This document shows positions 58,277 to 64,000 of a stretch of DNA of 64,000 nucleotides, piece after piece (the first letter of the stretch is position 1; every line of letters begins with the position of its first letter). The notes beneath the pieces were generated by a model, which made no database searches, was not told the origin of the DNA, and worked only from the letters and a program-made list of their open reading frames with translations. This DNA is from Idiomarina abyssalis (GTDB taxonomy: Bacteria; Pseudomonadota; Gammaproteobacteria; Enterobacterales; Alteromonadaceae). Location: assembly GCF_900116625.1 (NCBI RefSeq), contig NZ_FPBE01000003.1:1-64000 (forward strand). Direction: 5' to 3'. Position numbers and translations under genes: made by a program.

Positions 58277-59941
58277 TTACTTCTTCTTGTTCCTAACGTC
58301 AATTCCTTTCTTCTCTAACCCACGGTATATGATCAGCATTTGTGCAATGGTAATCAAGTTACTGACCAGCCAGTACAGTACCAGACCTGATGGGAACCAC
58401 AGGAAGAAGACGGTAAAGATAACCGGCATATACTGGAACAGCTTCTGCTGCATTGGGTCAGCCGTTGGTGTTGGCTGCAGTCTCTGCATCAGAAACATAC
58501 TGGCACCCATTAATATTGGCAGGATGTAGTATGGGTCCTTGGTCGATAAGTCCTGAATCCAGAATACAAATTCTGAATGACGCAGTTCGACACTTTCCAA
58601 CAGCACCCAGTAAAGCGCCAGGAAGATTGGAAGCTGCAACAGCATTGGCAGACAACCGCCCAGAGGATTTACTTTTTCTTCTTTATAAAGCTTCATCATG
58701 GCGCTCGACATTTTCTGTCGGTCGTCGCCATAGCGTTCGCGAAGGGCGGTCATTTTAGGCTGCAGCATACGCATTTTAGCCATTGATACGTATTGCGCTT
58801 TGGTCAATGGGAACAGCAATGCTTTGACAATAACGGTGGTCAGAATAATGGCCAGACCCCAGTTAATGACAAGGCTTTGTAAAAATTGAAGCAGCTTAAA
58901 TATTGGCTGAGCTAACCACCAAAGGAAACCGTAGTCGACGGTTAAGTCCAGGTGCTCAACTATTTGTGCCATAGCGTCCTGATCTTTAGGACCTAGATAA
59001 AGCTGTGACTCAATGACTTTTGAGCTGCCGGCCTGAATTTCGGTCATCGGGTAAATGACACCAATAATTGCCTGGCTGCCGTTCGCAACACGTGAGAACA
59101 AGCGGTTAGGCTGGCCCTGTTCAGGTATCCATGCCGAAACAAAGTAGTGCTCAAGCATACTGACCCAACCGGTCTGCGAGGTGACGTTCAGCTTTTTATC
59201 CAGCATGTCGTCAAAGTCATACTTTTCAAACTTGTCATCGTCATGCGAGTACGCTGCACCGAAGTAGGTTGGCATAATCATGCTGCCACTTTCGCCGGTA
59301 CCCATGGAGCGTTTAAGTTGCCCGTAAAACTGAGTATTCAGCGCGTTTGATGTATTATTTTCAACTTCAAAACGAACGTCGACGTTGTATTTGCCAGGGG
59401 TGAAAGTAAAGACTTTACGATAGATTGCGCCGCTTTCCGTGGTGTAGGTTAACGGAACTTCGATAACGTCAGTTTCGGACTGATAGCTTTCTTTTTCGTA
59501 GTTATAAGACGGACGACCGTCACCGCTTGCATCGATACCATCCGGACCAATTAAACCAGACTGTGCGACGTAGACGTTATTTGAGCTATTCTGTAACAGC
59601 TGGAAACGCTCTTCGGTTCCTAAGTCTTTGGCGAACTTAAGTAACTCTGTTGAAACAACGTCACCACCGCGAGTATCAATTTCGACATCAAGCACGTCGG
59701 TGCGAACGCGAATGGTTGTTTCTGATTGTTGGCTAACAACGGGCTGATCACCTTCCGGTACATCTGCCGCAGCTGAACCACTTGAAGGCACATCGCTGTT
59801 TTCAGTGTTATTGCTCGATTGCGTTACTGTCGCGGTTTCGTTTGCTTTTGTTCCGGGTGCGGTCTCCACCATCCAATTTTGGTATAGGAAGAATGACACC
59901 ACTAAAAAGGCAATAAATAATATCGTGCGTGGCGAATTCAT
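58277..59941 (-). CDS. yidC: Membrane protein insertase YidC
   Basis: This 554-residue insertase places proteins in the inner membrane alone or with Sec. It has an N-terminal anchor helix ([21 protein letters not shown]), a large periplasmic beta domain (about 55-340) and a conserved five-helix core (about 350-540). The core includes the positively charged groove region and [24 protein letters not shown]. Its start overlaps the yidD stop (ATGA). Length is near E. coli (548). Confidence 0.98.
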   Translation of the reverse strand: MNSPRTILFIAFLVVSFFLYQNWMVETAPGTKANETATVTQSSNNTENSDVPSSGSAAADVPEGDQPVVSQQSETTIRVRTDVLDVEIDTRGGDVVSTELLKFAKDLGTEERFQLLQNSSNNVYVAQSGLIGPDGIDASGDGRPSYNYEKESYQSETDVIEVPLTYTTESGAIYRKVFTFTPGKYNVDVRFEVENNTSNALNTQFYGQLKRSMGTGESGSMIMPTYFGAAYSHDDDKFEKYDFDDMLDKKLNVTSQTGWVSMLEHYFVSAWIPEQGQPNRLFSRVANGSQAIIGVIYPMTEIQAGSSKVIESQLYLGPKDQDAMAQIVEHLDLTVDYGFLWWLAQPIFKLLQFLQSLVINWGLAIILTTVIVKALLFPLTKAQYVSMAKMRMLQPKMTALRERYGDDRQKMSSAMMKLYKEEKVNPLGGCLPMLLQLPIFLALYWVLLESVELRHSEFVFWIQDLSTKDPYYILPILMGASMFLMQRLQPTPTADPMQQKLFQYMPVIFTVFFLWFPSGLVLYWLVSNLITIAQMLIIYRGLEKKGIDVRNKKK

Positions 59942-60249
59942 AGTGATTTCGTCTCTGTTGGCTGTTTTAGTAAAGATTCGGATTCGTTGCTATTTTCTGG
60001 CTTAGTTTCTTGCTTACTGGGCGGAACGGGGTCATAACCGCCTTTGTGAGCGGGATGACATTTACCAATTCTTACGGCAGCAAGGCCAATACCACGGATT
60101 GTACCGTGTTTTTGTATAGCCTCACAGGCATAATGCGAGCAAGATGGATAAAATCGACAACGCGGGCCTAACAATGGGCTAATAAACCATTGATAAACCT
60201 TTATGAACGCGATTGGTATTGTTCGCAACGCTTTGCTAATTTTCGCCAT
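59938..60249 (-). CDS. yidD: Membrane protein insertion efficiency factor YidD
   Basis: This 103-residue protein has an amphipathic N-terminal helix and the signature [19 protein letters not shown] with conserved cysteines, then GGYDPVP near residue 72. It overlaps rnpA by 49 nt at its 5' end and yidC by 4 nt at its 3' end, the usual compressed order rpmH-rnpA-yidD-yidC. The C-terminal tail (after residue 76) is polar and longer than in E. coli (85 residues). Confidence 0.96.
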   Translation of the reverse strand: MAKISKALRTIPIAFIKVYQWFISPLLGPRCRFYPSCSHYACEAIQKHGTIRGIGLAAVRIGKCHPAHKGGYDPVPPSKQETKPENSNESESLLKQPTETKSL

Positions 60250-60578
60250 AAATAATTCAACGTATCCCGTAATGCGGCGTTATCCTGCTCGACAATACCC
60301 TGCTTGGCAATAATTACAATGTCAAAAGCGGGGATTTTGTGCTGTCTTAAACGGAATGTTTCACGTATCTGGCGTTTTATACGGTTTCGGTCAACAGCGC
60401 GCTTCGCTCGCTTTTTACTGACAGTAACACCTATACGTGGATGCCCTAACTCATTGGGGGTTGCCAACATAGTGACATGAGCAGTAACGGCTTTTACAGG
60501 AGGGTTTGAGAATACAGTCTGGAAATGAGAGGGAGTTAACAGACGTAACTCCCTTCCATATGAGATACTTTTATGCAC
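60201..60578 (-). CDS. rnpA: Ribonuclease P protein component
   Basis: This 125-residue basic protein is the protein subunit of RNase P. It has the [16 protein letters not shown]-terminal segment and the conserved RNR motif in [16 protein letters not shown] near residue 60. The start is GTG at 60576-60578, overlapping the rpmH end by 8 nt, which matches the coupled arrangement in other gammaproteobacteria. No in-frame ATG exists nearby. Confidence 0.96.
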   Translation of the reverse strand: MHKSISYGRELRLLTPSHFQTVFSNPPVKAVTAHVTMLATPNELGHPRIGVTVSKKRAKRAVDRNRIKRQIRETFRLRQHKIPAFDIVIIAKQGIVEQDNAALRDTLNYLWRKLAKRCEQYQSRS

Positions 60579-60705
60579 TCAGTACTTTGCGACCACGAGC
60601 ACGGCGACGAGCCAATACTTTACGGCCGTTTTTACTTGCCATGCGAGCACGGAAGCCGTGAGCACGTTTGCGTTTTAATACGCTTGGTTGAAATGTTCTT
60701 TTCAT
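60571..60705 (-). CDS. rpmH: 50S ribosomal protein L34
   Basis: This 44-residue very basic protein [20 protein letters not shown]... is diagnostic for L34. The open frame extends 20 codons further upstream, but the ATG at 60703-60705 gives the universal L34 start and length. It is the first gene of rpmH-rnpA-yidD-yidC. Confidence 0.98.
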   Translation of the reverse strand: MKRTFQPSVLKRKRAHGFRARMASKNGRKVLARRRARGRKVLSA

Positions 60706-60792
60706 AACTAATATTCCATCGGTCAGTTTGCTATTTCCCACGCTGGCCGAAAAAGTTGAAACCAAACGTGAACGGAATTTTTTAGAGCGCGG

Positions 60793-60821
60793 ATCTTACC
60801 GATCTTTTCGCATTGAGTCAA
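60793..60821 (-). promoter_or_regulatory. rpmH operon promoter
   Basis: Minus-strand TTGACT (60816-60821) is 17 bp from TAAGAT (60793-60798), followed by CCGCGCTC, a GC-rich discriminator expected for stringently controlled ribosomal genes. Confidence 0.82.
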
Positions 60822-60861
60822 TGATAAGAGGCGGTTTTAGGCAATAAAACCTAAATTAATC

Positions 60862-60922
60862 TCATCCACAATCTGTAGCAATTATAACATTAATAATGTG
60901 GATAAAATAACAGTTATTCACT
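60862..60922. promoter_or_regulatory. DnaA boxes in the rpmH-dnaA intergenic region
   Basis: An exact DnaA box TTATCCACA lies on the minus strand at 60897-60905, flanked by one-mismatch sites TCATCCACA (60862-60870) and TTATTCACT (60914-60922). They lie between the divergent rpmH and dnaA promoters and would allow DnaA autorepression. Confidence 0.85.
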
Positions 60923-61014
60923 TTTTAGATGATTTTCCTGTTTTGGTAAAGTGGCTGGTTACAAGCAAGTTATGCGCCAGTTCTGCCATCAGTGACTATT
61001 TTTTATCTCCTTTA

Positions 61015-61042
61015 TTCATGCCGTTTTCAGGCAGTTTATACT
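61015..61042 (+). promoter_or_regulatory. Candidate dnaA promoter
   Basis: A -10-like TATACT at 61037-61042 lies 68 bp before the dnaA start and is followed by AGCG. The -35 region is weak (ATTCAT-like), compatible with an activated or modest promoter. Confidence 0.45.
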
Positions 61043-61109
61043 AGCGAAGATTAACTGAGTGAAGTACAATCTTTGGTTATGATAATAAAAAACGATCCAG
61101 GAGAAGAGT

Positions 61110-62474
61110 GTGAATAATTCGCTTTGGCAACAATGTGCAGAGCGACTGCAATCGGAGTTACCGTTACAGCAGTTCAACACGTGGATCAGACCTCTTCAAG
61201 CCAAACTTAATGGCGAGACTTTGACCTTATTTGCGCCGAATATCTATTCGGTCGATTGGGTGCGCGATAAATACCTGAAAACCATTAATGCGTATTTGGA
61301 ATCCATGTGCGATGACAAAGTACCGAATGTTGTTCTAAAGGTTGGGGAAGCGTCGCCAACACAAAAAGATAACAGTTCGCAACAACGCGCTGCTGCAACG
61401 CGCAGAAAGACGCCGAACTTTTCCTCAAGTAATGCCGATACTGAAGTACCGTTTGAGAGCAATATTCATCCTGAATACACTTTTGATAATTTTGTTGAAG
61501 GTAAGTCAAACCAACTAGCCCGCGCGGCGGCTATTCAGGTAGCTGAGAATCCAGGCGGTGTTTACAACCCACTTTTTGTCTATGGTGGTACGGGTTTAGG
61601 TAAAACACACTTATTGCACGCAGTTGGCAATGGCATTATGGCGCACAAGAAGGACGCCAAGGTGTTTTATATTCGGGCAGAGCGTTTTGTTCAGGACATG
61701 GTTAACTCAATTCGCAACAGTTCGACCAATGAATTTAAACGTTACTACCGTTCAGTTGATGCTTTGCTAATAGATGACATCCATTTCTTTGCAAATAAAA
61801 AGGGCTCTCAGGAAGAATTCTTTCATACTTTCAACGCACTGTTGGAAGGTAATCAGCAAATTATTATGACCAGCGATCTTTATCCGAAAGAAATAGATGG
61901 AGTAGAAGATCGCTTGAAATCCCGTTTTGGCTGGGGTTTAACCATTGCTATAGAGCCGCCGGAATTAGAAACGCGAGTTGCTATTTTAATGCGGAAAGCC
62001 GACGAACGTGGGTTACATATGCCACACGAAGTCGCCTTTTTCATTGCCAAAAGATTACGCTCAAACGTACGTGAACTTGAAGGTGCACTGAACCGGGTTG
62101 TCGCGAATGTTCAACTTACCGGCCGACCCATTACTATCGATTTTGTGCGCGAAGCACTGCGTGACCTAATTGCCGCTCAGGAAAAGTTGGTCACTATTGA
62201 TAACATCCAAAAGACAGTCGCAGAATATTATAATATTAAGTTAGCTGACATTTTGTCTAAGCGCCGGAGTCGTTCCGTAGCGCGTCCACGACAGTTGGCC
62301 ATGGCGTTGGCGAAAGAATTAACCAACCACAGTTTACCGGAAATTGGTGACGCTTTTGGCGGGCGTGACCACACGACGGTTTTACATGCTTGTCGAAAAA
62401 TACAAGAATTAAAAGATGCGCAGAACGACATAAAAGAAGACTATAGAAATCTTATTCGAACGTTGTCGTCATAA
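61110..62474 (+). CDS. dnaA: Chromosomal replication initiator DnaA
   Basis: This 454-residue initiator has domain I (1-85, [22 protein letters not shown]), a variable linker (90-115), the AAA+ domain with P-loop [16 protein letters not shown] near residue 155 and Walker [10 protein letters not shown], and a DNA-binding domain IV with the signature [15 protein letters not shown] near 425. The start is GTG with CAGGAG upstream. It is 30 bp before dnaN and lies about 8 kb from oriC, as in enteric relatives. Confidence 0.98.
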   Translation: MNNSLWQQCAERLQSELPLQQFNTWIRPLQAKLNGETLTLFAPNIYSVDWVRDKYLKTINAYLESMCDDKVPNVVLKVGEASPTQKDNSSQQRAAATRRKTPNFSSSNADTEVPFESNIHPEYTFDNFVEGKSNQLARAAAIQVAENPGGVYNPLFVYGGTGLGKTHLLHAVGNGIMAHKKDAKVFYIRAERFVQDMVNSIRNSSTNEFKRYYRSVDALLIDDIHFFANKKGSQEEFFHTFNALLEGNQQIIMTSDLYPKEIDGVEDRLKSRFGWGLTIAIEPPELETRVAILMRKADERGLHMPHEVAFFIAKRLRSNVRELEGALNRVVANVQLTGRPITIDFVREALRDLIAAQEKLVTIDNIQKTVAEYYNIKLADILSKRRSRSVARPRQLAMALAKELTNHSLPEIGDAFGGRDHTTVLHACRKIQELKDAQNDIKEDYRNLIRTLSS

Positions 62475-62504
62475 GGTATGTCGTTATAAACAGGGGACTC
62501 AGTC

Positions 62505-63608
62505 ATGAAATTTTCAATTAACCGCGATGCTTTTCTCAAGCCACTGCAGGTTGTGAGTGGTGCTGTTGAAAGGCGGCATACGTTACCAATTTTGTCGAAT
62601 TTGTTATTACAGGTAGATAACGGCCAGCTTAAATTGACCGGAACAGACCTGGAAGTTGAACTGGTCTCCTCGGTACCGCTGGAATCTGCAGATATGGATG
62701 CAGCAGTTACTGTACCAGCTAAGAAACTTCTGGATATTGTTCGGAGCTTACCGGAAGGTTCAACAATTGAGTTCACTTCACAGGAAGACAGCGCAACCGT
62801 TAAATCGGGTCGCAGTAAGTTTAAGCTCAGTACTCTGTCGTCGGACGACTTCCCAAATATCGATGACTGGAAAAGTGACATCCATTTGGTGACTGAGCAG
62901 GCTATATTGAAGGACTTAATGGAGAAAACCCATTTCTCAATGGCGAACCAGGACGTCCGTTATTATTTAAATGGTATGTTGTTTGAAACGGATAATGGCA
63001 TGTTGCGCTCTGTTGCAACCGACGGTCACCGTTTGGCGATGAGCACTTGTGCTATAGACCAACCAGGCCTTGTACAACGACAGGTTATTGTTCCTCGTAA
63101 AGGGGTGGTTGAGTTACTTCGTCTGTTAGGCGACGACGATCAAGAAGTGTCGGTTTCTATCGGAAACAACCATATTCGCGTTGAAACACCAGAGCTGGTG
63201 TTTACCAGTAAATTGGTAGACGGCCGTTTCCCTGACTATCGTCGTGTTTTACCAAGTGGCGGTGATAAAGTTGTGGTCGCGCATCGTGATGCTTTACGTC
63301 AGTCTTTTGGCCGTGCTTCAATTTTATCAAATGAAAAATTTCGCGGTGTGCGCTTGAATTTAAGCAGTGGTGAGCTTTGTATTACTGCGACAAACCCTGA
63401 ACAAGAACAAGCGGAAGAAGTTATTGAAGTCGATTACCAAGGCGATGATCTTGAGATAGGCTTCAACGTTAGCTATTTGCTAGATGTCTTAAATAACATT
63501 GATGACGAACAGGTTTCTTTTACTCTGTCTGACTCAAACAGCAGTGCACTAATTGAACCTCAGCATGACGAGTCTTGCTGTTACGTTATTATGCCTATGC
63601 GTTTGTAA
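62505..63608 (+). CDS. dnaN: DNA polymerase III beta subunit (sliding clamp)
   Basis: This 367-residue ring protein is a tandem repeat of three similar domains. It opens MKFSINRDAFLKPLQVVSGAV and contains RHTLPILSNLLL near 25, ATDGHRLAM near 173 and the C-terminal YVIMPMRL ending conserved in gammaproteobacterial clamps. Length equals E. coli (366). It sits in the dnaA-dnaN-recF order with 13 bp to recF. Confidence 0.98.
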   Translation: MKFSINRDAFLKPLQVVSGAVERRHTLPILSNLLLQVDNGQLKLTGTDLEVELVSSVPLESADMDAAVTVPAKKLLDIVRSLPEGSTIEFTSQEDSATVKSGRSKFKLSTLSSDDFPNIDDWKSDIHLVTEQAILKDLMEKTHFSMANQDVRYYLNGMLFETDNGMLRSVATDGHRLAMSTCAIDQPGLVQRQVIVPRKGVVELLRLLGDDDQEVSVSIGNNHIRVETPELVFTSKLVDGRFPDYRRVLPSGGDKVVVAHRDALRQSFGRASILSNEKFRGVRLNLSSGELCITATNPEQEQAEEVIEVDYQGDDLEIGFNVSYLLDVLNNIDDEQVSFTLSDSNSSALIEPQHDESCCYVIMPMRL

Positions 63609-63621
63609 CCCTGCCTTATAA

Positions 63622-64000
63622 ATGTTCATTGAGACATTGAATTTAAGCCACTTCAGAAATTTTTCGGAAGTGGCTTTGTCCCCCAGTCCTCAAATTAACC
63701 TAATTACCGGAGACAACGGTTCCGGTAAAACCAGCCTGCTTGAAGCTATTTATTTACTCGGTTTCGGTCGTTCTTTTCGTCCAGGTGGTTTTCGTCAGTT
63801 AATTAAAGAGGGTAATAGCGGCTTTACCGTATTTTGTCGCTCTAAAGATTACTCTATTGGCGTTCGACGCAGCGGTGATGGCGAGCAGTCGTTAAGATTG
63901 AATGGTGCGAATGTTCAGCGGATGTCAGATGTTGCCCGTTTAGTGCCGGTACAGTTGTTAACCCCTGAGTCTGTAGATATTCTTTTAGAGGGTCCTGGTC
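63622..64000 (+). CDS. recF: DNA replication and repair protein RecF (partial, cut by window end)
   Basis: The first 126 codons are present. They read MFIETLNLSHFRNFSEVAL, then the P-loop ITGDNGSGKTSLLEAIYLL near residue 30, then GFGRSFRPGGFRQLI and the QLLTPESVDILLEGPG segment. This matches the RecF ATPase N-terminus. RecF loads RecA at gapped DNA with RecOR. It starts 13 bp after dnaN and runs off the right edge of the window without a stop. Confidence 0.96.
   Translation, partial: MFIETLNLSHFRNFSEVALSPSPQINLITGDNGSGKTSLLEAIYLLGFGRSFRPGGFRQLIKEGNSGFTVFCRSKDYSIGVRRSGDGEQSLRLNGANVQRMSDVARLVPVQLLTPESVDILLEGPG

Noticed and set aside
60357-60372. Half of a parS-like site (TGTTTCACGT) inside rnpA
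   Set aside because: Only the first ten bases match the 16-bp palindrome; the second half is not complementary.

Overview
The window is a contiguous piece of a marine gammaproteobacterial chromosome spanning the replication origin. Gene content, gene order and protein character (Alteromonadales-type TonB receptors, imuA-imuB-dnaE2, mnmG-oriC-mioC, rpmH-dnaA-dnaN-recF) fit Idiomarina or a close relative; this assignment is inference from recognition, not a database result. Replication genes, ATP synthase, cell-wall precursor genes and tRNA/rRNA modification genes form a typical conserved origin region. Most of the rest is ordinary metabolic and stress-response content.

Layout. 1-460: promoter and leader of an rRNA operon read leftward, with 16S just outside the window. 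0.46-6.1 kb: gamma carbonic anhydrase, then the SOS mutasome imuA-imuB-dnaE2 under a near-consensus LexA box. 6.2-11.5 kb: acyltransferase yihG and an MscM/YbdG-type channel, convergent with a ccoG-srkA-dsbA operon. 11.5-15.1 kb: an M20 amidohydrolase and the peroxide-defence set ahpC-ahpD divergent from oxyR. 15.1-20.6 kb: an FMN glutamate-synthase-domain protein, then a two-gene unit of a PQQ-dependent sugar dehydrogenase and a receptor closely resembling the E. coli PQQ transporter PqqU (YncD), then a DJ-1/Hsp31-like protein. 20.7-24.1 kb: a sensor kinase/sigma-54 activator pair divergent from a small secreted DUF4168 protein that has its own -24/-12 promoter. 24.3-35.0 kb: a large TonB receptor, a TPP enzyme, a GST, a His-tagged CDF metal exporter, a porin with a mini phosphate-binding-like protein, a c-di-GMP signalling pair, and a His-rich permease.

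35.0-38.1 kb is the one clearly accessory stretch. It is AT-richer and lies directly downstream of glmS, the classical Tn7 target position. It holds an orphan lipoprotein, a lipoprotein gene broken by an amber codon and apparently truncated by an insertion sequence, a 166-bp internally deleted IS3-type remnant, a decayed C5-cytosine DNA methyltransferase, and a coupled pair encoding a six-cysteine secreted protein and a small membrane protein.

38.1-64.0 kb is the origin core: glmS, glmU, the complete atpIBEFHAGDC operon, parA-parB, rsmG, mnmG, oriC (11 GATC sites, at least six DnaA-box-like sites, AT-rich unwinding region), and mioC. Four non-canonical genes follow (a secreted phosphatase-like protein, gloA, a GIY-YIG protein and a FUSC transporter), then mnmE, yidC, yidD, rnpA, rpmH and, divergently, dnaA, dnaN and the start of recF. 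All F1Fo subunits retain their key catalytic or proton-carrying residues, so this is an H+-type ATP synthase.
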